Translations under genes and position numbers: made by a program
Shown here: one piece after another, positions 30,252 through 39,599 of the stretch
How positions within the stretch are numbered: position 1 is the stretch's first letter
How the letters are laid out: every line of letters starts with the position of its first letter
Source: an uncultured Bacillota bacterium
Lineage (GTDB): Bacteria > Bacillota_I > Bacilli_A > RF39 > UBA660
NCBI GenBank assembly: GCA_946622285.1
Contig: CAMOPK010000001.1
Coordinates: forward strand, 1 to 41,342
Direction: 5' to 3'
DNA: 41,342 nt
The notes under the pieces: generated by a model
The model's input: only the letters and a program-made list of their open reading frames with translations
Database searches by the model: none
What the model was told of the DNA's origin: nothing

Positions 30252-31844
30252 CTATTTTTCATTAAAGATATCAGGTAAGTCATTTTCTAAAAGTACATAA
30301 GTATCTTTATTCTTTAACTTAAGTGCTAAAGGAAATGCTTCTTTAACATCATTAATTACGTGTATATTTTTTTCTTTGAATTTTTTATTCATTAAACCTT
30401 TGTAAATCGGTTTAGTTTGATGTTCACCTACTAATATTACATCATCAGCTACTTCTGCTATATATTCACCAAATTTCTCATTTAGTTCATCTTGTTTATC
30501 ACCTAAATCAATCATCCCAGGTGTAACCATTATTTTTTTGCCAGGCATTAAACCTAACACTTCACATGCCATCTTTGATCCAACTGGATTTGAATTATAA
30601 GCGTCATCAATAATGAATAAATCGCGATATTTTTTAAGTTCTAAACGATGTTCAGTTGGTTTAACTCTTCTAACTGCCATCTCTAGTTTTTCATCTTTAA
30701 TACCAAATTCTAAACCTAATGCAATGCCGGCAAGAATATTATAAATGTTAGTCTTTCCAAGTAGTCTTGTTTGAAAATGATATACTTTTGGATTACCTTT
30801 AATTACACAATCAAATGTACTTCCTTCATGTGATAACTTAATATTTTTAGCCATTACATCAGCTTCATTATCAATACCAATCCAGATTACTTTACATTTG
30901 TTTTTTAATTTATAATTTACTTGTAATTCATCATCTCTATTAAGAACGGCAATACCATTTTCTGGTAATGCTTCAATCAATGAAAACTTTTCTTTTTGAA
31001 TATTTTCTTGACTACCTAACGTTTCTAAATGAGCAACACCTATTTTAGTTAAAATACCATATTCTGGTTTTGCAATTGAAGCAATTTTTTTAATATCGCC
31101 TCTTTTTAATGTTCCCATTTCAACAATAAATATATCTGTGAATTTATCTAGATAGTTATTAATAGCATTTATTACACCATAAGCTGTATTATAGTTTAAT
31201 GGTGTTGGAGTTGTATTAAATGAAGTTGATAAAATGTCATTTAATACATTTTTACTTGTTGTTTTCCCATAACTACCTGTAATACCAATTCTTTTCATAT
31301 TTGGCATACTATCTATTTTATTTTTTGCTTGACTTAAAAAGTGATAGTAAACCATCTTTTCTATTGGCATATTAATTCTATTAGCAATTGCAACTATAAT
31401 AAAATCTAACCACATCATTGCTGCCATTATTAAATAGTATAAATATAAATGATTGCCATTAAAATTCTTAATGATTACAAATATTGGAATAGCATAAATA
31501 ATTAACATTGTAACTGATAATCTTTTTAGTCTTGCTGTAAAAGCAAGTGGCTTTTTAACTTGTTCACCTTTTGTTATTTTAAAGTATACATATGCAATAA
31601 AGATATATGCTATCGCAACAACATAATAGATATATTCAACTTTCAAGAAATAACAAGCAACTAATAATGGTATTACTAAAATATCAATTGTTAAAATAGA
31701 TTTTTTGATATTTTTAAAGCACCATTTTAAGTATCTAAAACTTTTATCATACCAATTTTGTTGAAGCATATGAAAACTTTTTCTTGTCTTTAATATTCCA
31801 AATATGAGAAATGTAATAAGTGAAAATATAAATTCTTGTTTCAT
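30252..31844 (-). CDS. murF: MurF-like Mur ligase with N-terminal multi-TM domain
   Basis: RIGITGSYGKTTSKNVLNDIL, TPLNYNTAYGVINAINNYL, VEMGTLKRGDI, IDDAYNSNPVGSK; about 170 hydrophobic N-terminal residues. Confidence 0.88.
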   Translation of the reverse strand: MKQEFIFSLITFLIFGILKTRKSFHMLQQNWYDKSFRYLKWCFKNIKKSILTIDILVIPLLVACYFLKVEYIYYVVAIAYIFIAYVYFKITKGEQVKKPLAFTARLKRLSVTMLIIYAIPIFVIIKNFNGNHLYLYYLIMAAMMWLDFIIVAIANRINMPIEKMVYYHFLSQAKNKIDSMPNMKRIGITGSYGKTTSKNVLNDILSTSFNTTPTPLNYNTAYGVINAINNYLDKFTDIFIVEMGTLKRGDIKKIASIAKPEYGILTKIGVAHLETLGSQENIQKEKFSLIEALPENGIAVLNRDDELQVNYKLKNKCKVIWIGIDNEADVMAKNIKLSHEGSTFDCVIKGNPKVYHFQTRLLGKTNIYNILAGIALGLEFGIKDEKLEMAVRRVKPTEHRLELKKYRDLFIIDDAYNSNPVGSKMACEVLGLMPGKKIMVTPGMIDLGDKQDELNEKFGEYIAEVADDVILVGEHQTKPIYKGLMNKKFKEKNIHVINDVKEAFPLALKLKNKDTYVLLENDLPDIFNEK

Positions 31845-31853
31845 AAGTCCTCC

Positions 31854-32582
31854 TTAATCAAGAAAACTTTTTAAGACATTTATTGTCTGACCAAGGTTTT
31901 CTAAATATGCATAGTGTGTACATTTTGGATATGTAACTAATCCTGCTCCTGGAACTAATTTTTCCAGTTCGTATGCGTCTTCAATTGGTACTGCTTGATC
32001 ATTAGTACCCCATATAATTAATAAAGGCACTCTTATTTTTTTTACTTCTTCAGTTATATCTAAATTAACATGATTTACAAGTACTTCTCTCATTATTCCG
32101 GAAGCATTTTTATAATCAGTTGAGCCAATGTGTTTTTTTGCAAAACCTTCTAATTTATTAATTCCAGGTATCTTCTTTAATGACTTTAATACTTTTAATT
32201 TCAAAGAAGGTTTTTCAATTTTTTTCTTATATGGACTACCAAATACTACTACTTTTTCGACTTTATGCATACTTGCATATAATAATGCGATTTTTCCACC
32301 AAATGAATGTCCAATAAGAATTACTTTTTTAAGTTTTAATGATTCTATTAATTCTTTTAACATTTCCACATAGTCATAAAGTGTCCATGCAAAATCTGGT
32401 TCATCACTTTCTCCATGACCAGGTAAATCAACAATTAGTATTTGATGATTAAAACACATTTTATCACCGATTGGCTTCATCATTTGAATGTTTTGACCCC
32501 AACCATGTAATAAAACAATAGTGTCTTTACCTTCACCATATAATTCATAATTAACATTGATATTTTTTATGGTTTTTTTCAA
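31854..32582 (-). CDS. Alpha/beta hydrolase
   Basis: VLLHGWGQNIQMM, LIGHSFGGKIALLYA nucleophile elbow, LLIIWGTNDQAVP, THYAYLE. Start revised to TTG 32582 after GGTGATAATT. Confidence 0.9.
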   Translation of the reverse strand: MKKTIKNINVNYELYGEGKDTIVLLHGWGQNIQMMKPIGDKMCFNHQILIVDLPGHGESDEPDFAWTLYDYVEMLKELIESLKLKKVILIGHSFGGKIALLYASMHKVEKVVVFGSPYKKKIEKPSLKLKVLKSLKKIPGINKLEGFAKKHIGSTDYKNASGIMREVLVNHVNLDITEEVKKIRVPLLIIWGTNDQAVPIEDAYELEKLVPGAGLVTYPKCTHYAYLENLGQTINVLKSFLD

Positions 32583-32682
32583 AATTATCACCACATATTA
32601 TTATATAACAAATAACATCAATATACAAGCAAGTTAGCTTTTAAATAAAAGAAAAAAAGATATAAAAATATCTTTTTTAGTT

Positions 32683-33660
32683 CTATTTTATGTTTGGTTT
32701 ATCTCCATATATATTTTCCATAAGAGTTCTACTATTAGTAGTCCAACCACTATTAAGCATTTCTGCAATGAACATTGGATCAACTTCTAATAAGCCTTGT
32801 TCTTTAGAATACATAACCCATTTTTCACAACCATTTAGTTCTAACTTATAAAATGTTTTCAAATTTATTTTACTTTCTCCTCGATAATATAAATTAAACT
32901 CTTTGTAATAGCAAGGTAACAATCTATGAAACAATAATCCCATAAACTGTTTACCTTCATGATATCCAGAGAAGTTCATGCTTAAACTATTTATTAATTG
33001 AATTCCTCTATTAATTGTTTCTTCAGGATTACTTGAATTAAATCTTTCACTTTCAGCACGTTTAATTATTTCATCAGTATATTCTTGGTTTTCTCCAATA
33101 AGACCTAATTTAACATCCATAGTTCGATTCTCAACTTGTGGAATAACAGTATAAGTTCCACTTCCATCATCTTCAAAACCAAAATGCATAGTTTTAGATT
33201 TAGATTGAATTAATGATAAATCGAGGGCTAAATCTAGCATTATTTTAAATTCATAACCATCCTGTTCAAACGTAACTTCATTGGCAACATGATCTTGTGC
33301 TGCATGACCACGCAATTCAGAGTTTTTTCTTGTAATGGTTCTTGATTTAACTCCTACTATTCTATTTAAAATATAATTTAAAACTTCGGTCATTTCTAAA
33401 CATGATTGATATTTTCCTACATATTTTTCCATATCAATTGGATTAACAACGCTTTGGTATTCTATAAGTCCTTTACGATAATCATATGAAAATATTTGAC
33501 CAAGTCTTATATATACCCACCTTATTTTTTCTAGAATGGTTGCATTAGCAGGAATATTGGCAATAACATCATTTATGGCTCCTAAAACGTTTTCACTAGA
33601 CATATCTATTAAATCTAAATTAATAATTGATACTAAATTTTCTTTTTCTATAGCACTCAT
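32683..33660 (-). CDS. Transglutaminase/cysteine-protease-like hypothetical protein
   Basis: KIRWVYIRLGQIFSYDYRKG...GKYQSCLEMTEVLNYILNRIVGVKSRTI...HVANEVTFEQDGYEFKIMLDLALDLSLIQ: Cys/His/Asp order of a transglutaminase-like core. Confidence 0.5.
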   Translation of the reverse strand: MSAIEKENLVSIINLDLIDMSSENVLGAINDVIANIPANATILEKIRWVYIRLGQIFSYDYRKGLIEYQSVVNPIDMEKYVGKYQSCLEMTEVLNYILNRIVGVKSRTITRKNSELRGHAAQDHVANEVTFEQDGYEFKIMLDLALDLSLIQSKSKTMHFGFEDDGSGTYTVIPQVENRTMDVKLGLIGENQEYTDEIIKRAESERFNSSNPEETINRGIQLINSLSMNFSGYHEGKQFMGLLFHRLLPCYYKEFNLYYRGESKINLKTFYKLELNGCEKWVMYSKEQGLLEVDPMFIAEMLNSGWTTNSRTLMENIYGDKPNIK

Positions 33661-33676
33661 ATTATTCCTCTACATA

Positions 33677-34021
33677 TTAATTACAACTAGACATAGGACC
33701 TAAATCATAAATATGAATGTATCCCATTTCAAGTAGCATTTTTGCAGCTTCACTACTTCTAATACCACTTTTACAATAAACTATAATTGGTGTATTTTTA
33801 TTAATATCTAATTCATCTATTTTAGTGAGTGGTCTATTTTCAGCATTATCTAAATGACCTTCATCATATTCTTCTTTACTTCTAACATCAAGTAAAACTG
33901 CTTTAGAATCAGTCACTAATTCTTTCATCTTATCACAAGATACTTTAGTAATGTTTCCTTCTTCAGTTGCACAACCAGTTAATAAGAACAAAAATAGAAC
34001 AATTATAAACATTTTTTTCAT
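33677..34021 (-). CDS. Rhodanese-domain lipoprotein
   Basis: Lipobox FLFLLTGC; AVLLDVRSKEEYDEGHLDNAENRPL and VYCKSGIRSSEAAKML. Confidence 0.9.
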   Translation of the reverse strand: MKKMFIIVLFLFLLTGCATEEGNITKVSCDKMKELVTDSKAVLLDVRSKEEYDEGHLDNAENRPLTKIDELDINKNTPIIVYCKSGIRSSEAAKMLLEMGYIHIYDLGPMSSCN

Positions 34022-34045
34022 ATTATCACCAAGAACATTATAGCA

Positions 34046-34068
34046 TAAAAAAAGTAGCTGTTGCTACT
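34046..34068 (-). terminator. Intrinsic terminator
   Basis: Minus strand AAAGTAGC-AACA-GCTACTTTTTTT. Confidence 0.8.
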
Positions 34069-34069
34069 T

Positions 34070-35068
34070 TTATTTTGTTGCTTCTTCAATTGCAACTGCA
34101 ACTGAAACTGTTGCACCTACCATTGGATTATTACCCATACCAATCAAGCCCATCATTTCAACATGAGCAGGTACTGAAGATGATCCGGCAAACTGTGCAT
34201 CGCTATGCATTCTTCCCATTGTATCTGTCATACCATATGAAGCAGGTCCTGCTGCCATATTATCTGGGTGTAATGTTCTACCAGTTCCACCACCTGATGC
34301 AACTGAAAAATATTTTTTACCCTTTTCAATGCATTCTTTTTTATAAGTTCCTGCAACTGGATGTTGGAATCTCGTTGGATTCGTTGAGTTACCCGTTATA
34401 GATACATCAACATCTTCTAAATGCATGATTGCTACGCCTTCTCTTACATCGTTAGCACCATAGCATCTAACTTTTCCTCTTTCACCATCTGAATATTTAA
34501 TTTCATCTACTACTTTTACTTTTCCAGTAAAGAAATCAAATTCAGTTTTTACATATGTAAATCCATTAATACGAGATATAATCTGAGCAGCATCTTTTCC
34601 AAGACCATTTAATACTACTCTTAATGGCTCTTTTCTTACTTTATTAGCATTTTTAGCTATACCAATTGCCCCTTCGGCAGCTGCAAATGATTCATGTCCT
34701 GCAAGAAATGCAAAACATTTAGTTTCTTCTGAAAGTAACATAGATGCTAAATTACCATGTCCTAGCCCTACTTTACGATCATCAGCTACACTTCCTGGAA
34801 TACAAAATGCTTGTAATCCTTCACCGATTGCTTTTGCTGCTTCGCTTGCTTTAGTTCTTCCTGATTTAATTGCAATTGCAGCACCTAATGTATAAGCCCA
34901 ACAAGCGTTTTCAAAACAAATTGGTTGAACTCCTTTAACGATTTCATAAGGATCAAATCCTAGATCTGTGCAAATTTTTCTTGCATCATCAAAATCTTTA
35001 ATACCATATTTTTCCATTACTGGTTTAATTTGGTCAATTCTTCTTTCATAACTTTCAAATAATGCCAT
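34070..35068 (-). CDS. GGGtGRT-family protein
   Basis: FSVASGGGTGRTLHPDNMAAGPASYGMTDTMGRMHSDAQFAG, family signature. Confidence 0.9.
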   Translation of the reverse strand: MALFESYERRIDQIKPVMEKYGIKDFDDARKICTDLGFDPYEIVKGVQPICFENACWAYTLGAAIAIKSGRTKASEAAKAIGEGLQAFCIPGSVADDRKVGLGHGNLASMLLSEETKCFAFLAGHESFAAAEGAIGIAKNANKVRKEPLRVVLNGLGKDAAQIISRINGFTYVKTEFDFFTGKVKVVDEIKYSDGERGKVRCYGANDVREGVAIMHLEDVDVSITGNSTNPTRFQHPVAGTYKKECIEKGKKYFSVASGGGTGRTLHPDNMAAGPASYGMTDTMGRMHSDAQFAGSSSVPAHVEMMGLIGMGNNPMVGATVSVAVAIEEATK

Positions 35069-35073
35069 TTTAT

Positions 35074-35763
35074 TTACTCCTCTCTAGGGTCAATTTTCTT
35101 AACCGCTTCATCAAATCTACCATATTTTCCACTTGCTTTTTCAATAGCTTCAGCTGGTTCCATACCCTTTTTGATATTTTCCATCATTTTACCTAAATTA
35201 ACATATTTATATCCAATGATTTGACTATCTTTATCTAAACCAATTTCAACTACATATCCTTCAGCAACATCCAAATATCTTGGTCCTTTAGCAAGAGTCG
35301 AATAGATTGTTCCAACTTGACTACGAGTTCCCTTACCTAAGTCTTCAAGTCCAGCACCAATAGCAAGTCCTCCTTCAGAGAATGCTGATTGACTACGACC
35401 ATATACTATTTGTAAGAATAACTCACGCATCGCAGTATTAATTGCATCGCATACCAAATCTGTATTTAATGCTTCTAATATTGTTTTCCCAACTAATATT
35501 TCACCAGCCATAGCAGCACTATGAGTCATACCACTACAACCAATAGTTTCAACTAATGCTTCTTGAATAATCCCCTCTTTTATATTTAATGTTAGTTTGC
35601 AAGCCCCTTGTTGTGGTGCACACCAACCAATTCCGTGTGTTAATCCAGAAATGTCTTTTATTTCTTTTGCTTGTACCCATTTACCTTCTTCAGGAATAGG
35701 TGCAGCACCATGACTTATACCCTTAACTGGGCACATGTTTTCAACTTCTTTTGAATAAATCAC
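35074..35763 (-). CDS. Iron-sulfur cluster assembly scaffold-like (NifU N-terminal-like) protein
   Basis: LTHGIGWCAPQQGACKLTLNIKEGIIQEALVETIGCSGMTHSAAMAGEILVGKTILEAL; adjacent to the GGGtGRT gene as in its known pairing. Confidence 0.8.
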   Translation of the reverse strand: MIYSKEVENMCPVKGISHGAAPIPEEGKWVQAKEIKDISGLTHGIGWCAPQQGACKLTLNIKEGIIQEALVETIGCSGMTHSAAMAGEILVGKTILEALNTDLVCDAINTAMRELFLQIVYGRSQSAFSEGGLAIGAGLEDLGKGTRSQVGTIYSTLAKGPRYLDVAEGYVVEIGLDKDSQIIGYKYVNLGKMMENIKKGMEPAEAIEKASGKYGRFDEAVKKIDPREE

Positions 35764-35808
35764 AAAATCATCCTCAACTTTCCTAAAATATTATAACATA
35801 TTATTTAA

Positions 35809-35832
35809 AAAAAAGAACCAATCGGCTCTTTT
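35809..35832 (-). terminator. Intrinsic terminator
   Basis: Minus strand AAGAGCC-GATT-GGTTCTTTTTTTT. Confidence 0.75.
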
Positions 35833-36757
35833 AATTTATTTTTATTTTAAATGAATAAGATGCACTACCTCTTTTAGAATAAGTAAAAAGTCGAATATAG
35901 TATTCACCTTCTAAATTAGGTACTACAAGACTGCTCTTTTCATATGATATAGGTATGTCTAATTCATCTCCAGTTGAGTTAAAAATGCTAACATCTTTTA
36001 TTTTGACTAAATTAGAATCAAGAACAAGCGTATCACCTTTACTAGTTTCTAAAATTTCTTTATATTCCATTTCGTAAGGTGCAATTGCATCAACACAAAT
36101 ACCCATTTGTTCATTTCCAACCATATCACTTATACAGTATGAACCAATATTCATGAGCACTCTTTTTTCATTATTTATAACCCATACATTATATGGATTT
36201 GGATTAAATACATCGATTTTCCAAGTAAAAAGCCAAAGACCAAAATGAATATCTTGACTATTCACAAGTGGTTCGAATGGTGAAACAGAAGTTTTTTTAA
36301 TCATTTTATACCCTGGTCCAAGATAAGTATATGTGTCTCCTTTTTCCTTTATAAAAATCATAAATAAAGGATCTTCATTTCTTTTCACTCTTTTATAATC
36401 AATCATAAATGTTGAAATAAATATTAAAAACAAAATAATTAATATTATAAATAATACTTTATGTTTAAATTTCTTTAATTTTTTATTTGAATAATCAATA
36501 GTATTGTTTAAAACTTCATCAGTTTTTTCTTTCAATTCTTCTTTTTTTATTTCTTCACCATTTAATAATTCATTAACTGAAACATCTAAAGTTTCACTAA
36601 GTGGTTTTAGAAGTGACATGTCCATTAAACATATACCTCGTTCCCACTTTGAAACTGCATTCTTGCTAACATTTAATTTTTCAGCTAACTGTTCTTGAGT
36701 TAGTTTCTTTTCTTTTCTTTTTTTAGATATAAACCCACCAATTTTTTCTTGGTTCAT
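35831..36757 (-). CDS. XRE-family HTH regulator with TM and extracytoplasmic domain
   Basis: MNQEKIGGFISKKRKEKKLTQEQLAEKLNVSKNAVSKWERG, then FKHKVLFIILIILFLIFISTFMI TM; ATG 36757 with GGAGGGG upstream. Confidence 0.88.
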   Translation of the reverse strand: MNQEKIGGFISKKRKEKKLTQEQLAEKLNVSKNAVSKWERGICLMDMSLLKPLSETLDVSVNELLNGEEIKKEELKEKTDEVLNNTIDYSNKKLKKFKHKVLFIILIILFLIFISTFMIDYKRVKRNEDPLFMIFIKEKGDTYTYLGPGYKMIKKTSVSPFEPLVNSQDIHFGLWLFTWKIDVFNPNPYNVWVINNEKRVLMNIGSYCISDMVGNEQMGICVDAIAPYEMEYKEILETSKGDTLVLDSNLVKIKDVSIFNSTGDELDIPISYEKSSLVVPNLEGEYYIRLFTYSKRGSASYSFKIKIN

Positions 36758-36817
36758 TTTATCCCCTCCAATATAAATGTTAACAAACAATCTTTTTAAT
36801 TTAAATATACCTGTGGT

Positions 36818-38374
36818 TTACTTATAAATTTTAGCTAATTCTTCAGCAACTTTAATGCCATCAATTGCAGCAGATGTAATACCACCTGCATATCCGGCTC
36901 CCTCACCACACGGGTAAATTCCTTTGATATTGCTTTCTAGGAGTTCATTTCTTACAATTCGAACTGGTGAACTTGTTCTACTTTCAACTCCACATAAAAC
37001 AGTATCATCATTGTCAAAACCTTTAATTTTTCTTCCAAATTCTGGAAATGCTTCTTTAATAGAACTACTTATATAATTTGGTAATATTTTATTTAAATTA
37101 GCAAATTCATATTCACTTTTAAATAATGGTTTTAAATTACCAAAACTATTTGATTTTTTATTATCTTTAAAGTCTTTTAATAATTGAATAGGTATTTTAC
37201 CATTACCTATTTCATAAGCTTTCTTTTCTAAATTTCTTTGATATTCTATTCCATCAAGTGGATTAGAACCAAAGTCTTTTTCATTAATTGTAACAATAAG
37301 TGCACTGTTAGCAAAACCACTATTTCTATCATGATTACTCATTCCATTTATAGCTAACATATTTTTCTCGCTTGATGCATTAATTACATAGCCACCTGGA
37401 CACATACAAAATGTATAAACTCCTCTATCGCCAACTTGTTTAGTTAGTTTATAACTGGCATTTGGTAAAACATCTTTATATTTTTTTCCATATTGTGATT
37501 CATTAATCATATTTTGATCATGTATTACTCTAAGACCTACTGCAAATGGTTTTGGTTCCATAATTAAATTACTTTTATAAAGCATTTTAAATGTATCTCT
37601 TGCACTATGACCTATTGCTAAAACTAAGGCATCACATTTAATATGTTCATCATTATTGACAATAATTTCTTTTAATTCATTGTTTTCAATTATTAAATCT
37701 GTTAGTTTAGTTTCAAATCTAAATTTACCACCCATACTTATTATTTTTTCACGCATATTTTTGATAACAATGCGAAGTAAATCTGTTCCAATATGAGGGT
37801 GATTTGAATACATAATATCACTTGGAGCACCACACTTTATAAATGTTTCAAATACTTTAAAGTGGCGATTTTCTAAATCTTTAATTAAAGTATTTAATTT
37901 ACCATCTGAAAAAGCTCCTGCTCCACCTTCACCAAATTGAACATTTGAATCAGGTTTTAATTTATTTGTTTTAAAGAATTCTTCAATATCTTCAATTCTT
38001 TCTTCTACTTTCTTTCCTCTTTCAATTATAAGTGGTTTATAACCATTTTCAGAAAGAAGATAAGATGCAAATAAACCTGCTGGCCCTGCTCCTACAATTA
38101 CAATATTTCCTTTTTTAGTTCCGGTTTTAGAAAAAACATATTCTCGTTTTTTAGATTCAAAAATATCATTATTATACTTGATTCTTTTTTCGTTTTTAAC
38201 ATTAACATCAAGTTCATAAATATAATATATTTCTGCTTTATTCCTTGCATCAATTGATTCTTTAATTATTTCATAATCAAGAATATCTGATACTTCTACT
38301 TTTAATTTCTTGGCCAAAGCTCCAATTATATCTTTTTTTAGAACTTCAACTTTTAGATTACGGACTCTAAGCAA
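36818..38374 (-). CDS. NAD(P)/FAD-dependent oxidoreductase (COG2509-like)
   Basis: GNIVIVGAGPAGLFASYLLSENG, ALVLAIGHSARDTF, GIYPCGEGAGYAGGITSAAIDG. Start revised to TTG 38374 after GGTGATAAAA. Confidence 0.85.
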   Translation of the reverse strand: MLRVRNLKVEVLKKDIIGALAKKLKVEVSDILDYEIIKESIDARNKAEIYYIYELDVNVKNEKRIKYNNDIFESKKREYVFSKTGTKKGNIVIVGAGPAGLFASYLLSENGYKPLIIERGKKVEERIEDIEEFFKTNKLKPDSNVQFGEGGAGAFSDGKLNTLIKDLENRHFKVFETFIKCGAPSDIMYSNHPHIGTDLLRIVIKNMREKIISMGGKFRFETKLTDLIIENNELKEIIVNNDEHIKCDALVLAIGHSARDTFKMLYKSNLIMEPKPFAVGLRVIHDQNMINESQYGKKYKDVLPNASYKLTKQVGDRGVYTFCMCPGGYVINASSEKNMLAINGMSNHDRNSGFANSALIVTINEKDFGSNPLDGIEYQRNLEKKAYEIGNGKIPIQLLKDFKDNKKSNSFGNLKPLFKSEYEFANLNKILPNYISSSIKEAFPEFGRKIKGFDNDDTVLCGVESRTSSPVRIVRNELLESNIKGIYPCGEGAGYAGGITSAAIDGIKVAEELAKIYK

Positions 38375-39542
38375 TTTTATCACCTACTATATATCCTGTT
38401 ATGAATGCAAATGCTAAATTAAATCCTCCGCATTCACCATCAACATCTAATGTTTCACCTATAACGTAAAGATTATTGATTCTTGTTTCCATTGTTTCAG
38501 GATTAATTTCATTTAATGAAAGTCCACCTGTACATACTTGTGCTCTTTCATATCCATTTGTCCCAACAATATCTAAATTAAAATCATTGACAATACTAGC
38601 AAGTTTTTTCTTTTCTACTTGGTTTAACTCTATCCATTTTTTAGATTTACTTACTTTCGCAAGTTTAAAAAATATATGCATAAGTTTATAATTAAACAAA
38701 CTTTCCATTGTTTCTTCAATTGTTAAATCTAATTTGTTATTTTCCATGAATTTATAGAAATCTTCTTCAAAGAAATTTATTTTAACATTTACTTTTTTCT
38801 TAGAATGTAATGCTTTAGAAACTATTGAACTAAGATTAAATGTGCATATTCCACTTATGCCATAGTCAGTTAATTGAAGTTCACCAACACTTTCTTTTAT
38901 AAATTCGTTATCAATATATAGTTTTAAACTCGATTCAACACGGATTCCATTCCAATCTTTTAAATAAGATTCATTTGCCTTGAGTCCAATTAAAGCTGGT
39001 AAAACAGGAGTTATTTTTAATCCCATATTTTGTAAAATATCATAAACTTTACCATCACTACCAGTTTTAGGTGCTGCTTTAGATCCCATGGCAAAAACAA
39101 GTTTATCACATAAATATTCTTTGCCATTTGTAATTACCTTAAATTTATTATCTTCTCTTTTAACATCTAAAACTTCAACATTATATTCAACTTTAACATT
39201 TTTTTCTAATGACTTATCAAATATTTCTTTAATACTAAGACTAGATAACGAGTGAGGATAATAATAACCATCTTTAATAGTTGGATAAATACCAAGACTA
39301 CTTAAAAATTCATATGTTTCATCTTTTTTTGAAAGAATTCTTTCTAATTTTTCTTTAGAATCAGTATTATATTTATTAATGTTTATATCAGAGTTCCAAT
39401 AATTACACCTTCCATTACCTGTTACTAGTATTTTTTTAGAAGATTTATCATTCTTTTCTAGAAGTGTAACGTTTGCTTTTTTACTCATTTTTAAAGCTGC
39501 AATTATTCCACTTGCTCCTGCTCCAATAACAATTACATCCAT
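38367..39542 (-). CDS. HI0933/YhiN-family NAD(P)/FAD-dependent oxidoreductase
   Basis: MDVIVIGAGASGIIAALKMSKKANVTLLEKNDKSSKKILVTGNGRCNYWN; NLYVIGETLDVDGECGGFNLAFAFITGYIVG. Confidence 0.9.
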   Translation of the reverse strand: MDVIVIGAGASGIIAALKMSKKANVTLLEKNDKSSKKILVTGNGRCNYWNSDININKYNTDSKEKLERILSKKDETYEFLSSLGIYPTIKDGYYYPHSLSSLSIKEIFDKSLEKNVKVEYNVEVLDVKREDNKFKVITNGKEYLCDKLVFAMGSKAAPKTGSDGKVYDILQNMGLKITPVLPALIGLKANESYLKDWNGIRVESSLKLYIDNEFIKESVGELQLTDYGISGICTFNLSSIVSKALHSKKKVNVKINFFEEDFYKFMENNKLDLTIEETMESLFNYKLMHIFFKLAKVSKSKKWIELNQVEKKKLASIVNDFNLDIVGTNGYERAQVCTGGLSLNEINPETMETRINNLYVIGETLDVDGECGGFNLAFAFITGYIVGDKIA

Positions 39543-39567
39543 TTAAATCACCATTTTTATTATAACA

Positions 39568-39599
39568 AAAATAACAGGATTATTAAATCCTGTTATTTA
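39568..39599 (-). terminator. Intrinsic terminator
   Basis: AAATAACAGGATT-ATTA-AATCCTGTTATTT inverted repeat at the end of the DUF4153 gene. Confidence 0.75.
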
